From Nocardia transvalensis NBRC 15921 (GTDB lineage: Bacteria > Actinomycetota > Actinomycetes > Mycobacteriales > Mycobacteriaceae), in NCBI RefSeq assembly GCF_000308875.1, contig NZ_BAGL01000042.1:124001-188000 (forward strand): DNA of 64,000 nucleotides, read 5' to 3'. Below, piece by piece: positions 13,822 through 24,577 of this stretch; position 1 is the stretch's first letter, and each line of letters starts with the position of its first letter. Position numbers and translations under genes: made by a program. The notes beneath the pieces were generated by a model. It was not told where the DNA came from. It made no database searches and worked only from the letters and a program-made list of their open reading frames with translations.

Positions 13822-16215
13822 CTACTCGCCCGGGTAGGAGAGTTCGATGTCGTGTCCGTCCGCTGAGCCGGAGCGCAGGGCGACGGTGCGGGTTGTCTCC
13901 GGGTAGCCGGAGGCGATGACCGTGTAGTCCCCGTTGCCGAGGTTGGTGAAGGCGTAGGTCCCGTCGACGGCCGTTGTGGCCGTGCCGATGACCGCGCCCG
14001 CGGTGTCGACCAGGGTGACCCTGGCGTCGGGGAGGGGGCGGTCGGAGGCGTAGACGGTGCCGTGGAGCTGGGCGCCTCGGGAGAGGGTGAGGTCGAGGCG
14101 GGTGAGGCCCTGGCCGTGAACCTCGGCGGAGACGGCGACCGGCTGGAAGGCGGCGGCGTTGACGGCGACGGTGACCGGGCCGGGGATCAGGTCGGCCAGT
14201 TCGTAGCGGCCGTCCTCGCCGGAGGCGCCGGCGGCCATGACCTCGCCGCGGCTGTCGGTGACGATCACCACCGCGTCCGGGACCGGGGAGCCGTCGTCGG
14301 CGGCGCTCAATGTGCCTGCGAGACCGCTCATTCCGCTCAGCTGGAAGTCGTAGCCGAAGGGGCGGCCGTCGACGGTGATCGGCGCGGCCTGCGGCTGGAA
14401 TCCGTCCGCGGACGCGATGAGCACGTAGGCCCCGGACTCGGGAGCGTCCAGTCCGAACCCGCCGTCGTGGCGGGCGAGCGCGCGGCCGACCTGCCGTCCC
14501 GCGGGGGAGATCAGCGTCAGGGCGGCGCCCGGCAGTGGCGCGCCGTCCCCGGCTCGCACGTGGCCGTACACCATCGCCTCGGGCTCTTCGACCGGGACCG
14601 TCGCCGCGTCCCCGACCTGAGTCAGTTCGGTGATCGCAGTCGGCTCGACGGGGGCCGAACTCGACGTCCGCAGCGCGACCTCCTTGATGAACAGCGTCAG
14701 CACGAACGCGACGAACGCGACCGGCGCGGCGTAGAGGAATACGTCGGCGATGCCGTGCCCGTAGGAATCCTCGACGATCGTGCGGATGGGCCCCGGCAGC
14801 GCCGCGAGATTCGGCAGTTCGTGACCCGAGCCGCCCGTGGCGCCCGCCGCGGCGGGGCCGAGCTTCGACAGGCCGTCGCTGACGTAGTCGCTCACCTTGT
14901 GCGCCATGATCGCGCCGAGCGCGGACACGCCGATCGCGCCACCGAGCGAGCGGAAGAACGCGACGAGCGAACTCGCGGCCCCGAGATCCTTCGGCGCGAC
15001 CTGATTCTGCGTGCACAGCACCAGGTTCTGCATCGTCATGCCGATACCGAGACCCATGAACGCCATGTACACCGCGACGAGCCAGTAGTTCGTGTCGTAG
15101 CGGATCGTGCCCAGCAGGCCGAGTCCCGCGGTGATCAGCGCGGCGCCGCACACCAGCCACGCCTTCCAGCGCCCGGTGCGGGTGATGATCTGGCCGGAGA
15201 TCGTCGAGGCGACGAACAGCCCGCCGATCATCGGGATCGTCATGACGCCGGACATGGTCGGCGACTCGCCGCGCGCCAGCTGGAAGTACTGGCTGAAGAA
15301 CACCGTGCCGGCGAACATCGCGGTGCCGACCATGAGCGAGGCGGCCGAGGCCAGCGAGATGGTCCGGTTGCGGAACAGCCGCATCGGCACGATCGGCTCC
15401 GCCGCCCGGAATTCGGCGAAGACGAACACCACCGCAAGCAGCAGCGCACCGAGCACCATGACCAGCGTCTGCCAGGACAGCCAGTCGTACTTGTTGCCCG
15501 CGAAGCTGACCCAGACCAGCAGCAGGCAGACCGAGGCGGTGACCAGGAACGCGCCCAGCCAGTCCACCTTGACCTCGCGCCGGGTGGTCGGCAGATGCAG
15601 GGTCTTCTGCAGCACCACCAGCGCGACCAGCGCGAACGGCACGCCCACGTAGAAGCACCAGCGCCAGCCCAGCCAGCTGGTATCGGTGATGACGCCGCCG
15701 AGCAGCGGGCCGCCGACGGTCGCCACGGCGAAGGTCGCGCCCAGATAGCCGCTGTAGCGGCCGCGTTCGCGGGGCGCGATCATCGCGGCCATCACGACCT
15801 GGGCCAGGGCCGACAGCCCGCCCGCGCCGATGCCCTGCACCACGCGGCAGGCGATGAGCATCGCGGCGTTCTGCGACAGACCGGCGACGACCGAGCCACC
15901 GATGAAGATCAGCAGCGCGATCTGGACCAGGGCCTTCTTGTTGTAGAGGTCGGCCAGTTTGCCCCAGAGCGGGACGGTGGCCGTCATCGCGAGCAGGGCG
16001 GCGGTGACGACCCAGGTATAGGCGGTCTGCCCGCCGCCGAGCGTGCCGATGATCTTCGGCAGCGCGTTGGAGACGATCGTGGAGGAGACGATGGCCGCGA
16101 ACATGCCGAGCAGCAGGCCCGAGAGGGCCTCCATGATCTGCCGGTGTGTCATCGGCGCATCGTCCGGCGGTGCGGCGGGGACTGCTGCGTCCACGCTCGC
16201 GGTTGCTGATGCCAT
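13822..16215 (-). CDS. DHA2-type MFS exporter with C-terminal carboxypeptidase-regulatory-like repeats
   Basis: 797 aa from ATG 16215. Residues about 25-545 form a 14-helix DHA2 exporter: IVSSTIVSNALPKIIGTLGGG, the motif-A loop LWGKLADLYNKK, and motif C (GYLGATFAVATVGGPLLGG). After the last helix (VAFVAFVLTLFIKEVAL) comes a soluble part of about 230 residues with three beta-sandwich repeats of the CarboxypepD_reg type (VYGHVRAGDGAPLPGAALTL, LAGTLSAADDGSPVPDAVV, LHGTVYASDRPLPDARVTL, each ending in GDYTV-like strands). This fusion is known in actinobacteria but unexplained. Same strand as the upstream TetR gene, which may control it. Confidence 0.85.
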   Translation of the reverse strand: MASATASVDAAVPAAPPDDAPMTHRQIMEALSGLLLGMFAAIVSSTIVSNALPKIIGTLGGGQTAYTWVVTAALLAMTATVPLWGKLADLYNKKALVQIALLIFIGGSVVAGLSQNAAMLIACRVVQGIGAGGLSALAQVVMAAMIAPRERGRYSGYLGATFAVATVGGPLLGGVITDTSWLGWRWCFYVGVPFALVALVVLQKTLHLPTTRREVKVDWLGAFLVTASVCLLLVWVSFAGNKYDWLSWQTLVMVLGALLLAVVFVFAEFRAAEPIVPMRLFRNRTISLASAASLMVGTAMFAGTVFFSQYFQLARGESPTMSGVMTIPMIGGLFVASTISGQIITRTGRWKAWLVCGAALITAGLGLLGTIRYDTNYWLVAVYMAFMGLGIGMTMQNLVLCTQNQVAPKDLGAASSLVAFFRSLGGAIGVSALGAIMAHKVSDYVSDGLSKLGPAAAGATGGSGHELPNLAALPGPIRTIVEDSYGHGIADVFLYAAPVAFVAFVLTLFIKEVALRTSSSAPVEPTAITELTQVGDAATVPVEEPEAMVYGHVRAGDGAPLPGAALTLISPAGRQVGRALARHDGGFGLDAPESGAYVLIASADGFQPQAAPITVDGRPFGYDFQLSGMSGLAGTLSAADDGSPVPDAVVIVTDSRGEVMAAGASGEDGRYELADLIPGPVTVAVNAAAFQPVAVSAEVHGQGLTRLDLTLSRGAQLHGTVYASDRPLPDARVTLVDTAGAVIGTATTAVDGTYAFTNLGNGDYTVIASGYPETTRTVALRSGSADGHDIELSYPGE

Positions 16216-16409
16216 CGGTTCTCTTTCTCGGACGTGGGCCGGGGGCCGGGGCGCTGGGCATCCCGGCCCGCCGTGGCCGCGTCGTAACGACGTTGTCGAA
16301 TAAGGGAGCAAGGTAAACAAGTTGGTTGCTACAGCTAACTATAAATCCCGACCTCGCCCGTTGTCACGCAGGGGCGGGGGAGTGGCGGAGTCGCCTTCGT
16401 CACCCGGGG
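16216..16409 (-). promoter_or_regulatory. leader between TetR and the long MFS exporter
   Basis: This 194-base gap has an AT-rich core at about 16305-16350, unusual for the window. On the minus strand it contains AGTTAGCT, GTAGC, AACCAACT, an imperfect inverted repeat with 6 of 8 arm bases matching, followed by TTGTTTACC. It could be an operator/promoter for the exporter separate from tetR read-through. Confidence 0.35.
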
Positions 16410-16976
16410 TCAGTTCCCCTGGAAGCACTCCATGATCTCGTCGGCCCACGGCGTCGGCACCGCGCCCGGCCCCGCGACCTGCATGGCGGCCATGACGGTC
16501 AGGAGCATGCCGCCGGCGAGGAAATTGCGGGTCTCGTCCGCCGACGCCCCGGTCAGCTCGCGGACCAGCCGGTAGATGCGGCCGAACCGGTCGCGGACCT
16601 CGGTGCCGATCGCCGGTTCGGAACTGGCGGCGAAGCCGTGCAGCAGGACCAGCAGCAGGGCGCGATCGGCGAGGAAGGTCCCGTAACCGTCGCCGAGGAC
16701 GTCCAGCGCCTGCTCCGGGGTCGCATCCGGGGGGACCTGGCTCGCGGCCTCCCGGAAGACCTCCTCGACGCGGTCGCAGACCCGGTTGGCGGCGGCGATG
16801 AACAGCTGCTGCTTACTGCCGAACAGCCGGATCACGTACGGCTGCGACACCCCGGCCAGGCGTGCGATCTCGTCGGTTTTCGTTGCGGCATACCCGGATT
16901 CGGCGAAGGCGGTGACGGCCGCGTCCAATACCTGCTCGCTGCGCTCACCGGCGGTCATGCGCGTCCGGGGTGTCAC
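16410..16976 (-). CDS. TetR-family transcriptional regulator
   Basis: 188 aa from GTG 16976, chosen because AGGAGG (16983-16988) is six bases upstream. The N-terminal helix-turn-helix reads RSEQVLDAAVTAFAESGYAA, TKTDEIARLAGVSQPYVIRLFGSKQQLF, the TetR pattern. The ligand domain (about residues 60-185) is helical and variable. It sits between two DHA2 exporters, divergent from one and upstream of the other, so it is the likely repressor of one or both. The divergent region has a perfect inverted repeat fitting a TetR dimer. Confidence 0.9.
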   Translation of the reverse strand: MTPRTRMTAGERSEQVLDAAVTAFAESGYAATKTDEIARLAGVSQPYVIRLFGSKQQLFIAAANRVCDRVEEVFREAASQVPPDATPEQALDVLGDGYGTFLADRALLLVLLHGFAASSEPAIGTEVRDRFGRIYRLVRELTGASADETRNFLAGGMLLTVMAAMQVAGPGAVPTPWADEIMECFQGN

Positions 16977-17008
16977 CGTCGTCCTCCTGGGGTCGTCGAG
17001 ATCTGCTG

Positions 17009-17065
17009 TTGACATGTTATCAGTCGATGCATACTCTTCGATACATCAAGTTATCAGTCGATAAC
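17009..17065 (+). promoter_or_regulatory. TetR operator and promoter of the divergent MFS exporter
   Basis: TTGACA (17009-17014), 17 bases, TACTCT (17032-17037) form a near-ideal sigma-70-type promoter toward the exporter at 17084. GTTATCAGTCGAT occurs twice (17016-17028 and 17050-17062). The second copy extends to the perfect palindrome GTTATCAGTCGATAAC (17050-17065) and the first lies in the promoter spacer, so binding would block transcription. Confidence 0.65.
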
Positions 17066-17083
17066 AACAAGGAGTTCGACATC

Positions 17084-18511
17084 ATGACCACCACCGTCGA
17101 GACGTCCGGATCGGCCGTCGCCGAATCGGCCGGCGCCCGCCGCACACCCCCACTCGCCGCGGTGCTCGCCGCCGTCGGCATCCCCACCTTCATGGTCACG
17201 CTGGACAACCTGGTCGTGACCAACGCGCTGCCGGTGATCCGCACCGAGATGGGCGCCTCGCTGAGCGATCTGCAGTGGTTCGTGAACGCCTACACGCTGG
17301 CGTTCGCCTCGCTGCTGCTCACCGCTTCCGCGCTGGGTGACCGGCTCGGCCGGCGTCGTGTCTTCCTGGCCGGGATCGCGGTGTTCACGCTCGCGTCGGC
17401 GGCCTGCGCACTGGCCACCGAGCCGTGGATGCTGATCACCGCCCGCGCGGTGCAGGGGCTCGGCGCCGCGGGCGTCATGCCGCTGTCGCTGACATTGCTG
17501 TCGGTCGCGGTGCCGGAGCGGATGCGCAGCGCGGCGATCGGCATCTGGGGCGGCATCACCGGACTCGGCGTGGCGGTCGGGCCGGTCGTCGGCGGCGCGG
17601 TGGTCGACGGCCTGAGCTGGCAGTGGATCTTCTGGCTGAACGTGCCCATCGGCCTCGCGGTGCTGCCGTTCGTGGCGCGGGTGCTCGGCGAATCCTTCGG
17701 CGGCGCCAAGCGATTCGATCCGCTGGGCCTGATACTGGCCTCCGGCGGCGTCCTCGCCGTGGTCTGGGGCGTCATCCACGGCGCCGACGACGGCTGGACC
17801 TCCGCGCCGGTGCTGACCGCCCTGATCGGCGGCGCGGCGCTGCTGGCGGCGTTCGTCGGCTGGGAACTGCGGACGCCGGAACCGATGCTGCCGCTGCGGC
17901 TGTTCCGCTCCCGGGCGTTCGGGGTGAGCAACGTGGTCACCTTCACCTTCTCGGTCGGCGTCTTCGGCTCGGTGTTCCTGCTCGCGCAGTTCTTCCAGGT
18001 CGTGCAGGGTCTCTCGCCGCTGGAATCCGGCGTGCGCACGCTGCCCTGGACGCTGGCGCCGATGGTGGTGGCCCCGATCGCGGGCCTGATCGTCGACCGG
18101 GTGGGCGCGCGCACGCTGCTCACGACCGGCCAGGTGTTCCTGGCCGGGGGACTGGCGTGGATGGCCGCGGTGACGACCGCCGACGTCGCGTACGGCTCCT
18201 ACGTCGGGCCTTTCCTGCTGGCCGGGATCGGTATGGGTCTCACCTTCGCACCCAGCGCGACCGTCGTGATGGCCAGCGCCGCCGCGCGCGACCAGGCGAT
18301 GGCCTCGGGCACCAACAGCACGCTTCGCGAGGTGGGCGTGGCGATGGGTGTCGCGGTGCTGGCCTCGGTATTCGCCTCGCACGGCTCGTACCTCGGCCCG
18401 CAGGCGTTCGTCGACGGACTGGTGCCCGCGGTGTGGGTCGGCGCGGGGATCGTGGCCTTCGGGGCGCTGGTGTCGGTGCTGCTGCCGCGCCACATCGGCG
18501 TCACTCGCTAG
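17084..18511 (+). CDS. DHA2-type MFS drug exporter
   Basis: 475 aa, fourteen predicted helices, with TLDNLVVTNALPVIRTEMGAS near the N-terminus, motif A (GDRLGRRRVFLAG), an Arg-Ala-Val-Gln-Gly-Leu-Gly helix and motif C (GLGVAVGPVVGGAVVDG). This is the EmrB/QacA-type drug:H+ antiporter family. ATG 17084 has AAGGAG 8-13 bases upstream. Expressed from its own strong promoter overlapped by a TetR palindrome, which suggests drug-induced derepression. Substrate unknown. Confidence 0.88.
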   Translation: MTTTVETSGSAVAESAGARRTPPLAAVLAAVGIPTFMVTLDNLVVTNALPVIRTEMGASLSDLQWFVNAYTLAFASLLLTASALGDRLGRRRVFLAGIAVFTLASAACALATEPWMLITARAVQGLGAAGVMPLSLTLLSVAVPERMRSAAIGIWGGITGLGVAVGPVVGGAVVDGLSWQWIFWLNVPIGLAVLPFVARVLGESFGGAKRFDPLGLILASGGVLAVVWGVIHGADDGWTSAPVLTALIGGAALLAAFVGWELRTPEPMLPLRLFRSRAFGVSNVVTFTFSVGVFGSVFLLAQFFQVVQGLSPLESGVRTLPWTLAPMVVAPIAGLIVDRVGARTLLTTGQVFLAGGLAWMAAVTTADVAYGSYVGPFLLAGIGMGLTFAPSATVVMASAAARDQAMASGTNSTLREVGVAMGVAVLASVFASHGSYLGPQAFVDGLVPAVWVGAGIVAFGALVSVLLPRHIGVTR

Positions 18512-18603
18512 CCTCGCCCCGCGGCGGTGTGATCGGCGGCGAAATCCGCGTGAGGTGGCCTGCGTGCAGTGCGTACGATTCGACCCGCAACAATGTGGGG
18601 TAG

Positions 18604-19710
<1,107 letters not shown>

Positions 19711-19741
19711 CTCACACACCAACGAGGAAGCGAAACGTCAC

Positions 19742-22245
19742 GTGCGAGTAGCGCAGTCCTGGCTGACCGAAATCCTGCGGCGCACCACCCCGGAGTGGTC
19801 GGTGACCCCGGAAGAACTCGACGCCGGATTCGTCCGCGTCGGCCTCGAGGTCGAGGAGATCGACACCCTGGAGCGGATCACCGGCGGACCCGAGCGGCCG
19901 CTGGTGGTGGGCCGGGTCGCCGAGATCACCGAGCTGACCGAGTTCAAGAAGCCGATCCGGTTCTGCAAGGTCGATATCGGTCGTCCCGAGTTGCAGGAGA
20001 TCGTCTGCGGCGCAACCAATTTCGCGGTCGGTGACCTCGTTGTCGTGGTGCTGCCCGGCGGCATCCTGCCCGGCGGGTTCGAGATCAGCTCGCGCAAGAC
20101 CTACGGGCACGTGTCCAACGGCATGATCTGCTCGGTCGCCGAATTGGGTATCGGCAAGGACCATTCCGGGATTCTGGTGCTCGAGCCGGGGACGGCCGAG
20201 CCCGGTGACGACGCCAACGAGGTCCTGGGCCTGGACGATACGGTCGTCGAGCTGGCCATCACGCCGGATCGCGGGTACGCCTTCTCGGTGCGCGGTCTCG
20301 CGCGCGAACTGGCCTGCGGGTTCGACCTCGAATACGCCGATCCGGCCGTGCGTTCGCTGCCGGACGACGAAGCCGACGCCTGGCAGGTGCGGCTGGAACC
20401 CGAATCGCTGTGCACCCGGTTCGCCGCGCGGCGGGTGACCGGCATCGATCCGGCGGCGGTCAGTCCGTGGTGGTTGCAGCGGCGGCTGCTGCTGTCGGGC
20501 GTGCGGCCGATCTCGCCTGCGGTCGACGTCACCAACTACGTGATGCTGGAGCTGGGCCAGCCGCTGCACGCCTTCGACGCGGCCAAGATCACCGGTGGCC
20601 TGGTGGTCCGGCGCGCGCACACGGGCGAGACGCTGCGCACCCTCGACGACGCCGAGCGCGTCCTGGACGCCGAGGACGTCGTGATCGCCGACGACACGGG
20701 CGTCGTCTCGCTCGCGGGCATCATGGGCGGCGCGTCCACCGAGGTCGGCGACGACTCCACCGACATCCTGCTGGAGGCCGCGACCTGGAACCCGGTCGCG
20801 ATCGCGCGCACCGCGCGGCGGCACAAGCTGGCCTCGGAGGCGTCGCGGCGCTTCGAGCGCACCGTCGATCCCGAGATCAATGTCGCGGCGCTGGACCGCG
20901 CGGCCACGCTGCTGGCCGACATCGCCGGTGGCACAGTGGAATCCGAACTCACCGACGTCCGGGTCGCGACGCCCGAGCGGGAGCCGATCCGGATGGATCT
21001 CGACCTGCCCGACCGGACCGCGGGCGTCTCCTACCCGCCCGGGACGTCGGCGCGGCGGCTGGCGCAGGTCGGCTGCGCGGTAGAGGTGAGCGTCAGCGAC
21101 TCCGGGCACGGCCAGCTCGTCGTGCGCCCGCCGAGCTGGCGGCCCGATCTGGTGCAGCCCGCCGACCTGGTGGAGGAGGTACTGCGGCTGGAGGGCCTGG
21201 AGAAGATCCCGTCCGTCCTGCCCACCGCCCCCGCCGGTCGCGGCTTCACCGCCGCGCAGCGCCGCCGCCGCGCGGTGAGCCGGGCGCTGGCCTTCGCCGG
21301 TGCGGTCGAGGTGCCCGCTCCGGTCTTCCTGCAGGAGGGCGTCTTCGACGCCTGGGGCCTGGACGCCGACGACCCGCGCCGCGGCACCCTGCGCGTGCTC
21401 AACCCGCTCGATGTCGAGCGCGCCGAACTGGTGACGACGCTGCTGCCGGGACTGCTGGAAGTGGCCGCCCGCAACATCTCCCGCGGCGAACGCGACCTGT
21501 CGATCTACAGCATCGCCCAGGTGGTGCTGCCGACCGGCGAGACCCGCCCGGTGCCGCCGCTGCCGGTCGACCGCCGGCCCACCGACGACGAGGTGGCGGC
21601 CCTGGTGGGATCGCTGCCCGACCAGCCGGTACGGGTAGCCGCGGTGCTGACCGGGCGGCGCGAGCCGCGCGGGCCGTGGGGCGCGGGACGCGCCGCCGAG
21701 GCGGCCGACGCGTTCGCTCTCGCCGACGCCGTGGCCGACGCCGCCGGGGTGGCGCATCGAGCGCCGGGCGGCGTCGTACCTTCCGTTCCATCCGGGCCGA
21801 CTGCGCGGAGCTGGTGGTCGACGGGACGGTCGTCGGTCACGCGGGCGAACTGCATCCGGCGGCGCTGGAGCGGTCGGGCCTCCCGCCGCGCACCTGCGCC
21901 TTGGAACTCGATCTGGACGCGTTGCCGCTGCGCGAAACCCGGCCCTCCCCGGTCGTTTCCGCGTTCCCGGCGGTGCTGCAGGACGTGTCGGTCTCGGTGG
22001 AGAAGGCGGTCCCGGCGGCCTCGGTGGAATCGGCGCTGCGCACCGGCGCGGGCACGCTCCTCGAGGACATCGCGCTGTTCGACGTCTACGAGGGCGCGCA
22101 GGCGGGCGAGGGCCGCAAGTCCCTCACCTACGCCCTGCGTTTCCGCGCCGTCGACCGCACCCTCACCGAGGACGAGGCCAGTGCGGCCCGTGACGCCGCC
22201 GTCGCCGCGGCCTCCGACGCCGTGGGGGCCGTCCTGCGCTCCTGA
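19742..22245 (+). CDS. pheT: phenylalanyl-tRNA synthetase beta subunit, disrupted by two 1-base shifts
   Basis: The beta subunit provides tRNA binding, B3/B4 editing and B5 domains. Frame 2 from GTG 19742 gives [14 protein letters not shown], the tRNA-binding domain, the editing domain ([32 protein letters not shown]) and most of the B5/catalytic-like region. It then diverges after GVAH. Family-like sequence continues in frame 3 ([15 protein letters not shown], 21756-21800) and then frame 1 ([19 protein letters not shown] to VGAVLRS, ending 22245). One extra base near 21752 and one near 21801 explain this. Because the gene is essential, sequence error is likelier than true loss. The uninterrupted 1060-codon frame to 22924 is an artefact. 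Confidence 0.9.
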
Positions 22246-22355
22246 CCTCACTTCCCGCCCTGCCTTCGGCGAAATCCGTGTGAGCGTGCACACCTTCGGT
22301 TACCGTGAGTGGCGTTTGATCTCAAGGGGTTTCGAGGGCACGGACGGAGGTGGCG

Positions 22356-23675
22356 ATGCTGAGCCGGCGCACACTGCTGCGAGGTGCGGCGGTGGCGGGC
22401 GCGGCGGCCACGGTGCCCGCGCTGAGCGGCTGCTCCGACGACTCCGACGGGCTGACGTTCTTCTTCCAGGCCGCGCCCGAGGAAGCGAAGGTGCGGCGGC
22501 AGATCATCGACGCCTTCGCGAAGGTCCGGCCGGATATCCCGATCCGCGTGCAGATGTCGGGCATCGACCCGCAGCAGCAGATCCTCACCTACTGCGCGGG
22601 CGGCAAATGCCCGGATGTGCTGATGCAGTGGGAGTCGTATTCGCGATTCGCCGAACTCGGCGTGCTCCAGGACCTCAACGTCATGCTGGACCGCGACCCG
22701 GCCTACGCCGCCCGGCTGCGCGACGACGCCATTCCGCAGCTGTCGGAGACGTTCCGGTTCAAGGGCGGTCAGTACGCGCTGCCGGAGCAGTGGGCCGGAG
22801 TATTCGTCTACTACAACCGGAAGCTGTTCGACGAGGCCGGGCTCCCGCCGCCGCCCACGCGCTGGGAGGACGCCTGGACCTTCGACGAGTTCCTCACCGC
22901 CGCACAGGCATTGACCAAGCGTGACGCGTCCGGCAAGACCACCCGCTGGGGCTTCATCGACGCGTGGCCGGTGCCGTGGTGGTCGGCGTCGCTGTTCGGC
23001 ATGAACAACGGCGGCGAATGGTTCACCCCGGCGATCGACCCGCAGCGGGCGAGCCTCGACGACCGGTTCGTCGAGGGTTTCCAGTTCTACGCGGATCTCG
23101 CGGTGCGGCACCGGGTCGCGCCGCTGTCGGCGGATCTGCAGTCGGTCTCGGCCTCGATGTCGGCGCTGGACCTGTTCACCCAGGGCAAGGCCGGCATGGT
23201 GATGACCGGGCACTGGCAGTACAGCGCGTTCGCCGCCGCCGACGATCTGGACTTCGACGTGACGGTGCTGCCGCGCGGGCCGCACGGCCAGGCCGCCAAG
23301 TCCGATATCGGCACCACCGGGCTCGCCATCTCCGCCGCCAGCCCCAAGAAGGATCTGGCCTGGGAGTTCGTCAAATTCGCCACCGGGCCGGAGGGGCAGC
23401 GGGCCGTGGCCGGGTCGGGACTGTTCGTGCCCGCGCTGCGATCGGCGTTGGAATCGCCCGAATTCGTGAAGGCGCACACCAGGATTCGCAATCTCGAGGT
23501 GCTGACCGGCGGGCCGGTCAACTCCCACCACGTGCCGGTGAGTCCCCGCTGGCCGCAGGTCGACGCCGCCTACCGGCGCGCCTGCGATCGTGTCCTGCGC
23601 GGCGCGGCCCCGGCGACGTGGTTCCAGGACGGCTTGGTCGACGAGCTGAACCGGCTGCTCGCGGGGTCGGTATGA
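22356..23675 (+). CDS. extracellular solute-binding lipoprotein, CUT1 carbohydrate ABC type
   Basis: 439 aa from ATG 22356 (GGAGG five bases upstream). The N-terminus [20 protein letters not shown] is Tat-like, ending in LSGC, a lipobox, so it is exported folded and lipid-anchored. The mature part is a family-1 solute-binding protein ([38 protein letters not shown]). It delivers a sugar or sugar-like ligand to the two downstream permeases; its stop overlaps the next start. The ligand is not predictable. No ATPase gene in the operon. Confidence 0.9.
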   Translation: MLSRRTLLRGAAVAGAAATVPALSGCSDDSDGLTFFFQAAPEEAKVRRQIIDAFAKVRPDIPIRVQMSGIDPQQQILTYCAGGKCPDVLMQWESYSRFAELGVLQDLNVMLDRDPAYAARLRDDAIPQLSETFRFKGGQYALPEQWAGVFVYYNRKLFDEAGLPPPPTRWEDAWTFDEFLTAAQALTKRDASGKTTRWGFIDAWPVPWWSASLFGMNNGGEWFTPAIDPQRASLDDRFVEGFQFYADLAVRHRVAPLSADLQSVSASMSALDLFTQGKAGMVMTGHWQYSAFAAADDLDFDVTVLPRGPHGQAAKSDIGTTGLAISAASPKKDLAWEFVKFATGPEGQRAVAGSGLFVPALRSALESPEFVKAHTRIRNLEVLTGGPVNSHHVPVSPRWPQVDAAYRRACDRVLRGAAPATWFQDGLVDELNRLLAGSV

Positions 23676-24577
23676 GTACCGGCGGTCGCGTCTCCGCGCT
23701 CACCCGTCGCCGCGCGGCGGCCGGGCGGGCGTTCATCGTGCCGAATCTCGTCGGGGTGCTCGTATTCCTGCTGTTCCCGCTGGCGTTCTCGCTGTATCTC
23801 AGCTTCCACCACTGGAATATGTTCGACGCGCCGCGATACGTCGGGCTGGAGAACTACCGGCGGCTGTTCACCGGCGACCGGCTGTTCTATATCGCGCTGG
23901 CCAATACGGCCGTCTTCACGATCGCCACGCTGGCGCCGACGCTGGTGATCAGCCTGGCCGTCGCCGCGGGGCTGAACGCGAAGGTCAGGGGCATCGGATT
24001 CTTCCGCAGCGTGCTGTTCCTACCGCTGGTGGCCTCGACCGCGGCCATCACCATCGTGTGGGGCTTCATGTTCAACACCGAGGGCGGGCTGTTCAACACG
24101 GTGCTGGGCTGGTTCGGGATCGGGCCGGTGCCCTGGCTGGTCGAGCCGGCGTGGTCGCTGGTGTCGCTGTGCCTGGTCAGCATCTGGAAGAGCGTGCCGT
24201 TCGCGGCGGCGGTCCTGCTGGCCGCGATGCAGGGCGTGCCGGAGGATCTGCACGAGGCGGCGCGCATCGACGGCGCGGGCGGGCTGCGGCGGTTCTGGTC
24301 GGTGACGCTGCCGCTGATCCGGCCGGCGCTGGGTTTCGTCTTCGTCATCTCGATCATCAACTCGTTCCAGGCCTTCGACCAGGCGTATGTGCTCACCGGC
24401 GGTGGCGGCGGACCGGAGACCGGGACCTTCCTCGTCGGAATCATGTTGTTCCAGAACGCCTTCGCGTTCAACGATCTCGGCTACGCGTGCGCGCTGGCGT
24501 GGGTGGTCTTCGCGATCCTGCTCGCGCTGACCTATCTGCAACTGCGGCTCGGGCGCGACGATACGGGGGAGGCGTGA
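23672..24577 (+). CDS. CUT1-family ABC transporter permease (MalF-like)
   Basis: 301 aa, six transmembrane helices beginning FIVPNLVGVLVFLLFPLAFSL. The EAA loop for coupling to the ATPase is DLHEAARIDGAGGLRRFWSV, followed by LPLIRP. ATG 23672 overlaps the solute-binding protein's stop and its own stop overlaps the next permease (TGATG). First of the two permease subunits of a carbohydrate importer in the cytoplasmic membrane. Confidence 0.93.
   Translation: MSTGGRVSALTRRRAAAGRAFIVPNLVGVLVFLLFPLAFSLYLSFHHWNMFDAPRYVGLENYRRLFTGDRLFYIALANTAVFTIATLAPTLVISLAVAAGLNAKVRGIGFFRSVLFLPLVASTAAITIVWGFMFNTEGGLFNTVLGWFGIGPVPWLVEPAWSLVSLCLVSIWKSVPFAAAVLLAAMQGVPEDLHEAARIDGAGGLRRFWSVTLPLIRPALGFVFVISIINSFQAFDQAYVLTGGGGGPETGTFLVGIMLFQNAFAFNDLGYACALAWVVFAILLALTYLQLRLGRDDTGEA

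Noticed and set aside
14062..16209. Plus-strand ORF of 715 codons opposite the exporter
   Set aside because: Mirror image of the third-position GC bias of the exporter; composition dominated by Arg, Gly, Asp and Glu; no family.
22246..22924. Continuation of the pheT frame as one 1060-codon protein
   Set aside because: After about 21752 the frame loses all PheT similarity and overlaps the solute-binding protein gene; the true C-terminus is in another frame and ends at 22245.
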